A stretch of 45,597 bases of DNA from Paraclostridium dentum (GTDB lineage Bacteria; Bacillota; Clostridia; Peptostreptococcales; Peptostreptococcaceae), in NCBI RefSeq assembly GCF_012922555.1, contig NZ_WIPK01000017.1, forward strand, positions 1 through 45,597, written 5' to 3'. Made by a program: the position numbers and the translations under genes. Numbering within the stretch: the stretch's first letter is position 1; each line of letters opens with the position of its first letter. Under the pieces are notes generated by a model. It did not search any database and was not told the DNA's origin. It was given only the letters and a program-made list of their open reading frames with translations. Of this stretch, positions 16,479 to 25,985 are shown in pieces.

Positions 16479-17399
16479 TTGAACTTTAATAATATATTTA
16501 TTCAAATAACCGTTTTATTTTTGCTTATTTTAGTTGGATACATATCTAGCTTTAAGGGGTTAATAGATAAACATACCACATCTGGACTTACGAAACTAAT
16601 AATGGGGTTGTTTTTACCGTCTATGATAATTAGCGCTATGCAAATGGAATTTAACCCTAGTTTATTAGGCGATATTATATCTTTAATAATAATTTCAATA
16701 TTAATGTACTCTACAACTATATTGATAGCTTTTTTATTTAAATTTTTTATAAAAGGCGATAAAGATTGCGGTCTTTATCAATATATAATTGTTTTCTCTA
16801 ACGTTGGGTTCATGGGGTATCCAGTTATCGAAGCTGTTTTAGGAAAAGAAGCTATATTTTTTACAGCAATTTTTAACCTTCCTTTTAATTTTTTCGTATT
16901 TACAGTTGGAACTTATTTGTTAAATAAACATAATAGTGAATATAAATTTTCAATTAAATCTATTATAAGTCCTCCAATTATAGGGGTCTTAACTGGACTT
17001 TCATTATTCCTTTTAAGAATTAAACTTCCACTTCCAATATTTAATACTTTAAATATGCTTGGAAGTATAACAACACCTTTATCAATGATTGTTATAGGAA
17101 GCTTACTAGCTAATTCTCCTATTAAAGAAACTTTTATAAATAAAAAATTATATATAGTATCCTTTATAAGACTTTTAGTTGTTCCATCTGTTGTTTATTT
17201 TCTATTAAGCTTCTATATTAAAAACCCGTTATTATTAGGTGTGCCTGTAGTTATATCTGCAATGCCAGCAGCGTCAAATACAGCAATCATGGCAAAAAGC
17301 TATGATGCAAATGATCAACTTGCATCTCAAGCTGTATTTTTAACTACGTTAATATCTATAGTTACAATTCCTATTATAAGCATAGTTTTACTTAGTTAA
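16479..17399 (+). CDS. AEC-family carrier, possible malate permease
   Basis: This 306-residue membrane protein has about ten hydrophobic segments and the auxin efflux carrier (AEC) build, with NVGFMGYPVIEAVLG in the first half and VVISAMPAASNTAIMAKSYD in the second, both conserved in the family. Bacterial AEC proteins include malate and malonate carriers. It is divergent from fumarase and malic enzyme, so dicarboxylate transport is the likely role, though AEC substrates cannot be read from sequence. The TTG start at 16479 follows GGGGGTG by 7 nt. Confidence 0.8.
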   Translation: MNFNNIFIQITVLFLLILVGYISSFKGLIDKHTTSGLTKLIMGLFLPSMIISAMQMEFNPSLLGDIISLIIISILMYSTTILIAFLFKFFIKGDKDCGLYQYIIVFSNVGFMGYPVIEAVLGKEAIFFTAIFNLPFNFFVFTVGTYLLNKHNSEYKFSIKSIISPPIIGVLTGLSLFLLRIKLPLPIFNTLNMLGSITTPLSMIVIGSLLANSPIKETFINKKLYIVSFIRLLVVPSVVYFLLSFYIKNPLLLGVPVVISAMPAASNTAIMAKSYDANDQLASQAVFLTTLISIVTIPIISIVLLS

Positions 17400-17430
17400 A
17401 AAATTTAGTCACTTAAGTTATTAAGCACAA

Positions 17431-17462
17431 AAATAGTTGTCTATTATTTTAGACAACTATTT
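17431..17462. terminator. bidirectional terminator between AEC carrier and glycosylase genes
   Basis: Perfect 13-bp stem AAATAGTTGTCTA (17431-17443) and its complement (17450-17462), loop TTATTT, then T residues on the plus strand. It overlaps the stop codon of the glycosylase gene on the minus strand. Confidence 0.85.
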
Positions 17463-18071
17463 TTTAGATATATATTTATTATCTTTTATATAATATCTCC
17501 ATAAATAATCTTTAGCTTCTTGAGCATAATCGATATTTACACGTTTACTTTCAACAATTTCAAAATTTTCTTCCTTACCATTATTGATAGAATCTTTTAC
17601 AGAAATCTCATTACCTAATACGCTTTTAAAATTTAAATCTTTTTCAATTTTAAGAGCTTTGCATAATTTTCCTGGTCCATTGGTAATGTTTTTCTTTTGA
17701 TATGTAGTTAATTCTTCATATACTTTATCATATCTATTTATTGAAATATCATCAATTCCTTCGATAGGCTCTACCGCTCTTATAAGTACGCACTGAGGTG
17801 TATCTTTGATATTTGCAGAAATATTTAAACAGTAATACATTCCGTATATTAAATAAACATATATGGTTCCTCCGTCTTCATATAACGGAGCTGTTCTATC
17901 TGTCCTTCTATCCCCATATACATGAGCAGCCTTATCCGTTATTCCCATATAAGCTTCAGTTTCAACTATTTTAACTATAATTTCTTTATCATCATATTTT
18001 CTCACTAAATACTTTCCAAGTAATTGTTTCGATAAAGCAATTGCATCTTGCCTGAAAAAATCTACATTCAT
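17457..18071 (-). CDS. DNA-3-methyladenine glycosylase (AAG/MPG family)
   Basis: This 204-residue base-excision repair enzyme removes alkylated purines from DNA. DFFRQDAIALSKQLLGKYLV opens the fold. VETEAYMG contains the catalytic glutamate. AAHVYGDRRTDRTAPLYEDGGTIYVY and GMYYCLNIS are hallmark segments, and NGPGKLCKAL lies near the C-terminus. Length is typical for bacterial members. It is followed upstream on the same strand by the YbaK gene with a 29-bp gap and may share its transcript. Confidence 0.92.
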   Translation of the reverse strand: MNVDFFRQDAIALSKQLLGKYLVRKYDDKEIIVKIVETEAYMGITDKAAHVYGDRRTDRTAPLYEDGGTIYVYLIYGMYYCLNISANIKDTPQCVLIRAVEPIEGIDDISINRYDKVYEELTTYQKKNITNGPGKLCKALKIEKDLNFKSVLGNEISVKDSINNGKEENFEIVESKRVNIDYAQEAKDYLWRYYIKDNKYISKK

Positions 18072-18100
18072 TTAATCCCAACTTTCTTTTTTTAACTTAC

Positions 18101-18580
18101 TTATATTATATCTTCAAATTTACTATTTATAACTTTTTGTAAGTCAAATGGATTTAGTTCTATTTGATATCCTATTTTACCAGCACTCACTATAATATTT
18201 TCTAAATCTTTTCCTGTTTCATTTATAAAAGTTTTATATAGTTTTTTCATTCCTACAGGAGAACATCCACCTCTTATATATCCAGTAAGTTTGTTTATAT
18301 CACTTACATGTATCATCTCTACCTTTTTTTCTCCTGCTACTTTTGCAGCCTTTTTTAAATCTAAATTTTCATTAACAGGTATCACATATACATATAACTC
18401 TTTACTAGTTCCTTGTGTAACCAAAGTTTTATATACTTCACTTACATCTCTTCCAATCTTATTTGCTACAGATATTCCATCCACATGATCATCTGAAACA
18501 TCATATGAAAGCATATTATATTTTACTTTTTTAGAATCTAAAATTCTCATTGCGTTAGTTTTTACTTTTGTTTTAGCCAT
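18101..18580 (-). CDS. ybaK: Cys-tRNA(Pro)/Cys-tRNA(Cys) deacylase YbaK
   Basis: The 159-residue protein is a single YbaK/EbsC domain that hydrolyses cysteine mischarged on tRNA(Pro). Features are the early LDSKKVKYNMLSYDV, VYKTLVTQGTSKELYVYVIPV with the conserved lysine, and GYIRGGCSPVGMKK, the signature loop of the family. It is a stand-alone editing enzyme of the usual length and lies between the MerR regulator and the glycosylase on the same strand. Confidence 0.92.
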   Translation of the reverse strand: MAKTKVKTNAMRILDSKKVKYNMLSYDVSDDHVDGISVANKIGRDVSEVYKTLVTQGTSKELYVYVIPVNENLDLKKAAKVAGEKKVEMIHVSDINKLTGYIRGGCSPVGMKKLYKTFINETGKDLENIIVSAGKIGYQIELNPFDLQKVINSKFEDII

Positions 18581-18635
18581 AAAAAATCACACTCCCTAAA
18601 ATAACTTATATATTAAATTTAACATATATTTCTTA

Positions 18636-19007
18636 TCAGTCACACCTCTTAGATTTCATAAAACCTTTATACCAACTGATTTTATCATCAATTTTATCTA
18701 GATGTTTTTGTAATAGCTCAAACTCTTTTAATATGTGTTCCCTATGCGAGTTAAAAATGTCCAACCTCTCTTCTAATGTTTCATCTCCTTGTGAACAAAG
18801 TTTAAAATAAGATTTTATATCTTTTATGGACATTCCTGTAGCTTTAAGGCAACACACCATTTCAATTTGGTCTAAATCTTCATCTGTAAAATAACGTATA
18901 CCATTTTTATTTCTATGAGGTAAAATTATATTTTCTTTTTCATAGTAGCGAATTGTATGCTGAGTTAAATTAAATTTTTTAGCTACCTCTGAAATTGTAT
19001 AATTCAT
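18636..19007 (-). CDS. MerR-family transcriptional regulator (AdhR-like)
   Basis: The 123-residue protein has an N-terminal winged helix-turn-helix (YTISEVAKKFNLTQHTIRYYEKENII) and a C-terminal dimerisation helix without metal-binding cysteines in typical positions. A CC pair occurs near residue 52 (VCCLKATGM). It is divergent from an iron-containing alcohol dehydrogenase whose promoter has a 19-bp spacer with a dyad, the hallmark of MerR activation. AdhR of Bacillus, which responds to aldehydes, is the closest described logic. ATG 19007 follows AGGAGG by 7 nt. Confidence 0.8.
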   Translation of the reverse strand: MNYTISEVAKKFNLTQHTIRYYEKENIILPHRNKNGIRYFTDEDLDQIEMVCCLKATGMSIKDIKSYFKLCSQGDETLEERLDIFNSHREHILKEFELLQKHLDKIDDKISWYKGFMKSKRCD

Positions 19008-19084
19008 TCTTCATCCTCCTATAATTTATTTAGCTATACATTACTTCTTATAAAAATAATTGTCAATATTTAAAACAAAAGCTA

Positions 19085-19115
19085 TTGACTTAGAGTTAAC
19101 TCTAAGTATTAATAT
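19085..19115 (+). promoter_or_regulatory. MerR-type promoter of the alcohol dehydrogenase
   Basis: TTGACT (19085-19090), an unusually long 19-bp spacer and TAATAT (19110-19115). The perfect 18-bp palindrome CTTAGAGTTAACTCTAAG (19089-19106) fills the spacer. MerR regulators untwist such promoters to activate them. Confidence 0.75.
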
Positions 19116-19185
19116 TAGCTTAAGAAAATTCTATTAAATAACTACACGATTTAAATTAAGTATAAAAATTTAGGAGGAATTGAGT

Positions 19186-20364
19186 TTGTTAAACTTTGAT
19201 TATCAAAACAGAACTAGAATAATTTTTGGAAAAAATGAACATAGAAATATAGGAAAGTTAATAAAACCTTATGCCAACAAAGTTTTATTCCACTTTGGAG
19301 GTCAAAGCATAAAAAAAAGCGGAGTATATGAAGATGTAATAAATTCACTTTTAGAAAACCAAATAGACTTTGTTGAACTCGGAGGAGTAAAACCAAATCC
19401 TCGTTTATCTCTTGTTAACGAGGGAATTGAACTATGCAGAAAAGAAAAAGTAGACTTTATCTTAGCTGTAGGTGGAGGAAGTGTAATAGATTCTGCTAAA
19501 GCTATAGCAATCGGGATACCTTACAACGGAGATGTTTGGGATTTCTACTGCAAAGATATAGAAATTAAAGAAGCTATTCCAGTTGCAACTATTCTAACTA
19601 TACCAGCAGCCGGAAGTGAATCTAGTACTGGAACAGTTATTACTAATGAAGAAAAACAACTAAAATTATCTTGTGGCTGCGAATTGCTTAGACCTTTATT
19701 AAGCATTATTAATCCAGAACTATATTTCACATTGCCAAGAAATCAAATTGCTAATGGAATTAGTGATATGATGAGTCATATAATGGAACGTTATTTTACT
19801 AATACACCTAATACAGATTTAATTGATGGATTATGCGAAAGCACATTAAAAACTATAATGAAAAATGGATCAATTATTATAAACGATAATAAAAACTATG
19901 ATGCTTGGGCTGAAATAGCTTTATCTGGAAATATTGCTCATAACGGGTTACTTGGTTTAGGAAGAGAACAAGATTGGGCTTCTCATAAAATAGAACATGA
20001 GCTTAGCGCTATATATGATGTTGCACATGGAGCAGGACTTTCTGTCATAACCCCTGCCTGGATGAAGTATGTATATAAAGAAAACCCACCTATGTTTGAG
20101 CAATTTGCTATAAATGTTATGGGTGTTGAAAGTACATCTAAATCTCAAGAAGAGATCATAAATGAGGGAATTGAAAAATTAAAATCATTCTATAAAAAAC
20201 TTGAATTACCTACTACTTTAAAAGAACTTAATATCAACGAGTCTAATTTAGAGTTAATGGCAAAAAAATCTACTAACTTTAAAGATGGGAAAGAAATTCT
20301 TATTGGTGGACTAAAAAAACTTAACTGGGAAGATGTTCTAGCTATATATAATTTAGCTTTATAA
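19186..20364 (+). CDS. iron-containing alcohol dehydrogenase (butanol dehydrogenase type)
   Basis: This 392-residue group III alcohol dehydrogenase reduces aldehydes to alcohols, probably with NADPH. The dinucleotide motif GGGSVIDSAKAIA is at about residues 94-106. Iron ligands are D and H in NGISDMMSHIMERYF, plus the histidines in KIEHELSAIYDVAHGAGLS. Two TTG starts are possible; the second (19186) is 7 nt after AGGAGG and is preferred over 19180, which is only 2 nt away. It is controlled by the MerR-type promoter upstream and may detoxify aldehydes or act in solvent formation. Confidence 0.9.
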   Translation: MLNFDYQNRTRIIFGKNEHRNIGKLIKPYANKVLFHFGGQSIKKSGVYEDVINSLLENQIDFVELGGVKPNPRLSLVNEGIELCRKEKVDFILAVGGGSVIDSAKAIAIGIPYNGDVWDFYCKDIEIKEAIPVATILTIPAAGSESSTGTVITNEEKQLKLSCGCELLRPLLSIINPELYFTLPRNQIANGISDMMSHIMERYFTNTPNTDLIDGLCESTLKTIMKNGSIIINDNKNYDAWAEIALSGNIAHNGLLGLGREQDWASHKIEHELSAIYDVAHGAGLSVITPAWMKYVYKENPPMFEQFAINVMGVESTSKSQEEIINEGIEKLKSFYKKLELPTTLKELNINESNLELMAKKSTNFKDGKEILIGGLKKLNWEDVLAIYNLAL

Positions 20365-20386
20365 GCATATATTGTTATTCTATTAA

Positions 20387-20428
20387 AAATACCCATAATA
20401 ATTCTATATAGAATTATTATGGGTATTT
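20387..20428. terminator. bidirectional terminator after the alcohol dehydrogenase
   Basis: This is a perfect 42-bp palindrome centred on TATATA at 20405-20410, with CCCAT/ATGGG in the stem and AT-rich ends. It lies between the plus-strand dehydrogenase and the end of the minus-strand ECF operon. Confidence 0.75.
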
Positions 20429-20460
20429 AAATTTTATTGTAATCTTATTAACTTATTTTA

Positions 20461-21291
20461 CTATACAAATGGATTATAGAATCTATTTCCATTTTTAAAT
20501 GTAATATATAAAGATCCAAATAATATTACTATAGCTAATAATATCGCTACGTAATCACTAGTTCTAAACTTTCTTGCATTATACCAAGTACGTTTTCTTT
20601 TATTTCCAAATCCTCTAAGTTCCATAGCACAACTTATAACTTCTATCCTCTCTAAACTTGAAAATATTAATGGCATAAGTATAGATGAAATATTTTTTAT
20701 ACGCTTCCCTAGCTTTTCTTTTTTAGACATATCTATTCCTCTAGCTTGTTGTGCATATGATATATCATGATAATCTCTTTGTATATCTGGTATATATCTT
20801 AAAGCTATAGCAACAGAATATGCAATTTTATAATTTATACCAAGCTTATTTAATGATGCTGCAAATTCACTTGGGTCAGTCGTAACTATAAATAGTAATG
20901 CCATAGGTATAGTTGCAAATATTTTTAAATTAAAATTTAATTGATAAAATAACTGCTCAGCTGTTACTGTATATGGTCCTATTAATTTAATTAAGTCCGT
21001 TCTTGTTCCATATATTTCAACACCTTGATACGGTCCTAATATAAATATAGCAATATTATTTAACACCATAAAGAATAAAATAAAATATATAACAAAAGCT
21101 ACATCTTTAAATTTAACTTTTGATATTTTAAATATTATTAAACTTAATACTAACATTCCTACAAGAACTCTAGTATCATAAGTTATCATAGAAGCTATTG
21201 ACCAAGCCATGAAAAATATTAATTTTGTAGCACCTGTTAAATTATGGATAGGCGAATCTTCTTTTATATATGATAGCATTGTTGTTTTCAT
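20461..21291 (-). CDS. ECF transporter transmembrane protein EcfT
   Basis: This 276-residue membrane protein couples the ECF ATPases to the substrate-binding S component. It has about five to six hydrophobic segments and the coupling-helix motifs AQQARGIDM and CAMELRGFGNKRKRTW (the two A-R-G signatures of EcfT). It overlaps the ATPase gene by 4 nt (ATGA-type), so the two are translationally coupled. Order in the operon is S component, fused ATPases, EcfT. Confidence 0.9.
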   Translation of the reverse strand: MKTTMLSYIKEDSPIHNLTGATKLIFFMAWSIASMITYDTRVLVGMLVLSLIIFKISKVKFKDVAFVIYFILFFMVLNNIAIFILGPYQGVEIYGTRTDLIKLIGPYTVTAEQLFYQLNFNLKIFATIPMALLFIVTTDPSEFAASLNKLGINYKIAYSVAIALRYIPDIQRDYHDISYAQQARGIDMSKKEKLGKRIKNISSILMPLIFSSLERIEVISCAMELRGFGNKRKRTWYNARKFRTSDYVAILLAIVILFGSLYITFKNGNRFYNPFV

Positions 21292-22994
21292 ACTCTTCTA
21301 ATCCTCCTATCATAATCAATAAATTTATTAACAAATTTTCTTGGGTCACTTACCCCACATTTTACAGCTAACTCATAAACAGATGTTTCTTTTAGGTTTG
21401 CATGATTTATAACTTCACTATTAGTTAAAACATTAGCTGCTGTATCGTCATCTAGTTTAATACCATCTGCTATAACTATCGCTCTATTTGTATATTCAAG
21501 CATTAAATGCATATCATGAGTTATCATTATTATAGTTACACCTTTTCTATTTAAATCTGCTAAAAATTCCATTATCTCATTATAATGTTTAAAATCTTGT
21601 CCTGCTGTAGGCTCATCTAAAATTATTATTTCTGGATTTAAAACTAATATAGAAGCTATAGTTACACGTTTTTTCTGTCCATAACTAAGTGCTGATATAG
21701 GCCAATTTCTATACTCATATAATCCACAAATTTTTAATGTTTCATATACTTTTTCCTTTATTATTTCTTCATCAATACCTCTAAATCTAAGCCCTAATGC
21801 AACTTCATCAAAGATCATAGTCTTAGAAATCATTTGATTAGGATTTTGCATTACAATTCCTATTTTTTCCGCACGCTCTTTTATAGAATCATCTATTATA
21901 TCTCTATTATTTAAAAGTATTTGTCCACTTGTTGGTTTATAAAAGCCACATACTAATTTAGATATAGTAGATTTTCCTGCCCCATTTTTTCCTACTATAC
22001 TAACCATTTCACCTTTATTTATTTTAAATGATATATCTTTTAATATAGGCTTATTTTTTTCATATTTAAATGATACATTTTTTAATTCAAGTAATACATC
22101 ATCATTGATTTGTTCTTCATGTATATTACTATTGCTATCCCATTTCTTTAAACAATCGCTACATTTGTTTATATCTATAGTATTTATATGTCCAGGTTTC
22201 ATATCAGGATTTATATCTACCCCTGCATATTTAAGAGCTGTAACATATAATGGTTCTCTTATTCCGTTTTCAATTAAAATATTTGAAGATATCAGCTCAT
22301 CAGCATTCATATCTGCAACTATTTCACCTTCACTCATAACTATAATTCTATCAACATCACAATGAAGAACATCTTCTAATCTGTGCTCTATTATAAGAAT
22401 TGTTTTATTTGTTTCACTTTTTATTCTATCTATAAGTTCTATTGCACTTTTACCTGTAGCTGGGTCTAAACTAGCTAAAGGTTCATCAAATAATAATATA
22501 TCTACATCATCTACTGTAACTCCAGCTAATGTAACTCTCTGTTTTTGTCCTCCTGATAAGCTATAAGGAGCTGAATCAAGTTGCTTGTCTATTCCTACTA
22601 ACTTTGAAACTTTTTGAACCATAGATTTCATTTTACTTTGAGAAGTACAGTCATTTTCTAACTTAAATGCTATATCCTCTGCAACTGTTAATCCTATAAA
22701 TTGGCTGTCAGGATCTTGAAGTACAGTTCCTACTGTTTTAGATATTTCAAATATCCCCATATCCTTAGTTTCTTTCCCCATTATTTTCAAGCTACCCGTA
22801 CTATTTCCTTGATAATAAAAAGGTGTAAGACCATTTATACAATGAGCCAAAGTACTTTTTCCAGAACCAGACGGACCTACTACTAATACCTTCTCTCCTT
22901 CATAAATTGTAAGATTGATATTTTTTAAAGTAGGTTTAGCTTGAACTCTATATTTAAAAGTAAAATCTTTAAATTCTATTATTTTCTTTTTCAT
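21288..22994 (-). CDS. fused double ECF ATPase (EcfA1-EcfA2)
   Basis: This 568-residue protein carries two ABC domains in one chain. The first has Walker A GPSGSGKST near residue 40, signature LSGGQKQR and LLFDEP. The second has GKNGAGKST near residue 337, a degenerate signature LSYGQKKR and IILDEPTAGQD. The linker between them contains a CSDC motif (C-x-x-C) near residue 280. Fused ATPases of this kind are known from YkoD-type ECF transporters. It powers uptake through EcfT and the S component encoded upstream. Confidence 0.9.
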   Translation of the reverse strand: MKKKIIEFKDFTFKYRVQAKPTLKNINLTIYEGEKVLVVGPSGSGKSTLAHCINGLTPFYYQGNSTGSLKIMGKETKDMGIFEISKTVGTVLQDPDSQFIGLTVAEDIAFKLENDCTSQSKMKSMVQKVSKLVGIDKQLDSAPYSLSGGQKQRVTLAGVTVDDVDILLFDEPLASLDPATGKSAIELIDRIKSETNKTILIIEHRLEDVLHCDVDRIIVMSEGEIVADMNADELISSNILIENGIREPLYVTALKYAGVDINPDMKPGHINTIDINKCSDCLKKWDSNSNIHEEQINDDVLLELKNVSFKYEKNKPILKDISFKINKGEMVSIVGKNGAGKSTISKLVCGFYKPTSGQILLNNRDIIDDSIKERAEKIGIVMQNPNQMISKTMIFDEVALGLRFRGIDEEIIKEKVYETLKICGLYEYRNWPISALSYGQKKRVTIASILVLNPEIIILDEPTAGQDFKHYNEIMEFLADLNRKGVTIIMITHDMHLMLEYTNRAIVIADGIKLDDDTAANVLTNSEVINHANLKETSVYELAVKCGVSDPRKFVNKFIDYDRRIRRV

Positions 22995-23006
22995 ACGAAT
23001 CTCCTT

Positions 23007-23561
23007 TTATAGTTCTTTATCTAAACTTCCCGTTGGTATCTTAGTCTTAGCATAACTTTTTATTATGGCAGTTCCTAAAACAGCTACTGTAATTATATTG
23101 CCTATTCCTCCTAAAACACCTTGTAAATATACTTTAGATGCAGGTTCTGCATAAATAAATATATCTAGAGTTGGAGCCACTACAAACCATGCAAGGGCAT
23201 TTGCTATTATCTGAGTGATATTAAAAATTATTATTTCTTTTTTATTAAACTCTCCGCCACTTATATTAATTTTTTTAGATATAAGACCAATTACTAAACC
23301 AACTACAGCTGATGCTATAACCCAACTAAACCACGGTGAACCATAAAATATAGAATCCTTTAAACAGTGCCCTATAAAACCTATTAAAAATCCTGCAAGT
23401 GGACCATACATAAGAGCCATTAATGCTAAAAATGCATATGCCGTCTCTATATTAGTATTTGGAATTCCTGTTGGTATAGATCCAAAACGTCCTAATATCA
23501 TAAATACTGCAGACCCTATCCCTATAGCAACTATAGTTTTTATAGTAAGCTTATTTCCCAT
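23007..23561 (-). CDS. ECF transporter S component, UPF0397 family
   Basis: This 184-residue protein has about five to six membrane segments and the UPF0397 signature: [36 protein letters not shown] and [17 protein letters not shown]. It is the substrate-capturing subunit for the adjacent EcfA/EcfT module. The substrate of UPF0397 proteins is not settled; vitamins or their precursors are likely from the class. It is first in the operon behind a consensus promoter with a 120-nt leader. Confidence 0.85.
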   Translation of the reverse strand: MGNKLTIKTIVAIGIGSAVFMILGRFGSIPTGIPNTNIETAYAFLALMALMYGPLAGFLIGFIGHCLKDSIFYGSPWFSWVIASAVVGLVIGLISKKINISGGEFNKKEIIIFNITQIIANALAWFVVAPTLDIFIYAEPASKVYLQGVLGGIGNIITVAVLGTAIIKSYAKTKIPTGSLDKEL

Positions 23562-23686
23562 ACATATCTCCTCCTTTTCTATTTTATTTTGGATAATTTA
23601 TAAATATTTAAAGCAAGTATTGTTCTAAATTTTAATAAGCACAAGACTTGCTAAATCCTTATATTTTAAATTTTGTCATAACTTTT

Positions 23687-23715
23687 ATTATAAATATTTT
23701 ATCGAAAAATGTCAA
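23687..23715 (-). promoter_or_regulatory. promoter of the ECF operon
   Basis: On the minus strand TTGACA (23710-23715), exactly 17 bp and TATAAT (23687-23692): a full consensus promoter. The leader of about 120 nt contains a hairpin with arms GCAAGT and ACTTGC (23606-23651). Confidence 0.8.
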
Positions 23716-23736
23716 TTTGCATCAATTTAAATTATA

Positions 23737-23768
23737 ATAAAAAGCCCATTTAAAAAATGGGCTTTTTT
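23737..23768 (-). terminator. intrinsic terminator after ygiQ
   Basis: AAGCCCATT pairs with AATGGGCTT around a TAAAA loop, with a T-run on the minus strand and another on the plus strand. Confidence 0.85.
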
Positions 23769-23772
23769 ATGT

Positions 23773-25773
23773 TTATCTTTTCTTTCTTTTTATCTTATTA
23801 GTTTTACTGTTTCTTTCGTTTTTTTCATTTCTATTATTTCTAGAGTTATTTTCTCTAGAGTCTTTATTTCCGCGTTTTCCTCGACTATCGTCTTTTTTAT
23901 TTCCTCTTCCTGAAGATTTAGATGAAGAGTTTTTATTTTTGCTTTTATTGTTATTGTTATAATTTCTAGGATGTTCACCTCTAGGTTTTATTAAACATCT
24001 TGGCCCAAATCCTATTAAATCTTCTCTTCCAGCTTCAACTAATGCTGCATGAACTAATTCATAGTTTCTTGGAGCTCTATATTGAAGCAATGCTCTTTGC
24101 ATAGCTTTTTCATGCTTAGACTTTGGAACATATACAGGTTTCATAGTTAACGGGTCTATACCTGTATAGAACATTGTAGTTGATAAAGTTCCTGGTGTTG
24201 GATAAAAATCTTGAACTTGTTCTGGTTGATATTTAGTGTCTCTTAAATATTCAGCTAATTCTATTGCTGAGTTCAAAGTAGAACCTGGATGCGAAGACAT
24301 TAAATACGGTATAATATATTGTTTTTTCCCAACTTTTTCACTTAACCTAAAGAATTTATCTCTAAATTTATCATAAGTGTTACCTGCTGGCTTTTGCATA
24401 TGATCTAAAACTTCTTCAGCTATATGCTCTGGTGCAACTTTTAATTGTCCACTTACATGATGTTCAACAAGTTCTTTAAAGAACTTATCATTTTTATCTG
24501 CCATTACATAGTCATATCTTATTCCTGAACGTACAAACACCTTTTTAACTTTAGGTAAACTTCTTACTTTTCTTAAAAGTTCTAAGAAATCTGTGTGATC
24601 AACCTTTAAGTTTTTGCATGGTTCTGGGTGTAGACATTGTTTATTTTTACAAGCACCTTTAGTTATTTGCTTTTTACAAGCTGCATCTCTAAAGTTTGCT
24701 GTTGGTCCACCAACATCGTGTATATATCCTTTAAAATCATCTAGTTCAGTTATATATTTAGCTTCATCTAATATAGATTCATGGCTTCTACTTTGTACGG
24801 CTCTTCCTTGATGGAATGTTATAGCACAGAAAGAACAACTCCCAAAGCATCCTCTAGAACTTACGATTCCAAATTTAACTTCTTCTATCGCTGGTATTCC
24901 ACCCATAGCTTTATAAATAGGATGATAATCCTTGGCATAAGGAAGTGCATAAACTGCATCTAGCTCTTCTCTATTTAATGGTTTTTCAGGTTTGTTTTGA
25001 ACTAAATACTTATCTCCATGTCTTTGTATTATAACTTTACCTCTATATGGGTCTTGTTCATCATACTGAATTTTAAATGCTTTAGCATATTCTTCTTTAC
25101 TTGAAGAAACATCTTTAAATGATGGTATCTCTACATAATCATCATATATTTCATCTTTGCTATCTGCTATATAACAAGTCCCATTTACATGTCTTATATA
25201 CTTTGGTTCAAAACCATCATTTAATGCATTTGCAACTTCTACGATTTGTTTTTCACTCATACCGTAAACTAACAAATCAGCTTGACTATCTATAAGCATA
25301 GATTTTCTTACTCTATCACTCCAATAATCATAATGCGCAAATCTTCTTAAACTAGCTTCAATTCCACCTATTATTATTTTCGCATCTTTATATGCTTCTC
25401 TTATTTTATTACAGTAAACTATAACAGCTCTATCCGGTCTAAGCCCCATTTTAGCTCCTGGAGAATACATATCTTTATCTCTATGTTTTTTACTTACTGA
25501 GTAATGATTTACCATAGAGTCCATATTTCCAGAGTTAACTAAAAATCCTAGTCTAGGCTCTCCTAATTTCATAAAGTCTTCTGTTGTTTTCCAATCTGGT
25601 TGTGCTATTATTCCAACTTTAAATCCTGCGTTTTCTAAAACTCTAGATATTATAGCTGTACCAAAACTATGATGGTCTACGTAAGCATCTCCTGTTACTA
25701 ATACGAAGTCTACCTGTTCCCATCCTCTATCTACCATATCTTGTTTGCATATTGGTAAAAATTTATTTGTCAT
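23773..25773 (-). CDS. YgiQ-family radical SAM protein
   Basis: The 666-residue protein has an N-terminal domain of the YgiQ family ([44 protein letters not shown]) and a radical SAM core with cysteines C309, C313 and C316 in [16 protein letters not shown], followed by APEH-containing segments. The last about 60 residues are low-complexity Asn/Lys/Ser/Arg. YgiQ enzymes have no firmly established reaction. It is a stand-alone gene, with a likely extended -10 promoter near 25855-25862. Confidence 0.9.
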   Translation of the reverse strand: MTNKFLPICKQDMVDRGWEQVDFVLVTGDAYVDHHSFGTAIISRVLENAGFKVGIIAQPDWKTTEDFMKLGEPRLGFLVNSGNMDSMVNHYSVSKKHRDKDMYSPGAKMGLRPDRAVIVYCNKIREAYKDAKIIIGGIEASLRRFAHYDYWSDRVRKSMLIDSQADLLVYGMSEKQIVEVANALNDGFEPKYIRHVNGTCYIADSKDEIYDDYVEIPSFKDVSSSKEEYAKAFKIQYDEQDPYRGKVIIQRHGDKYLVQNKPEKPLNREELDAVYALPYAKDYHPIYKAMGGIPAIEEVKFGIVSSRGCFGSCSFCAITFHQGRAVQSRSHESILDEAKYITELDDFKGYIHDVGGPTANFRDAACKKQITKGACKNKQCLHPEPCKNLKVDHTDFLELLRKVRSLPKVKKVFVRSGIRYDYVMADKNDKFFKELVEHHVSGQLKVAPEHIAEEVLDHMQKPAGNTYDKFRDKFFRLSEKVGKKQYIIPYLMSSHPGSTLNSAIELAEYLRDTKYQPEQVQDFYPTPGTLSTTMFYTGIDPLTMKPVYVPKSKHEKAMQRALLQYRAPRNYELVHAALVEAGREDLIGFGPRCLIKPRGEHPRNYNNNNKSKNKNSSSKSSGRGNKKDDSRGKRGNKDSRENNSRNNRNEKNERNSKTNKIKRKKR

Positions 25774-25946
25774 TTAATCACCTACTTATATGTCATTTAT
25801 ATTTATTATTAACTACTTTTATTAACTCGAATCAAATTTTCTTCCTAAGTTTCTATTATACCATTAACTTAGCTAGTATTTGTATGATTTTTTATTTCCA
25901 TCAAAAATTATGTTAAATTGGTTTTCTACCAGTTAATATAATTTAC

Positions 25947-25978
25947 AAAAAGTGCTAATTATATTAACTAGCACTTTT
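25947..25978 (-). terminator. intrinsic terminator after the MATE gene
   Basis: AAAAGTGCTA pairs with TAGCACTTTT (25969-25978), with T residues on the minus strand. Confidence 0.8.
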
Positions 25979-25985
25979 AACTTTA

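Noticed and set aside
24614-24963. Open frames on the plus strand inside ygiQ, and similar antisense frames inside nagB, malic enzyme, MATE, thiF and S1 genes
   Set aside because: They are mirror frames of well-supported genes, without ribosome sites or recognisable domains.
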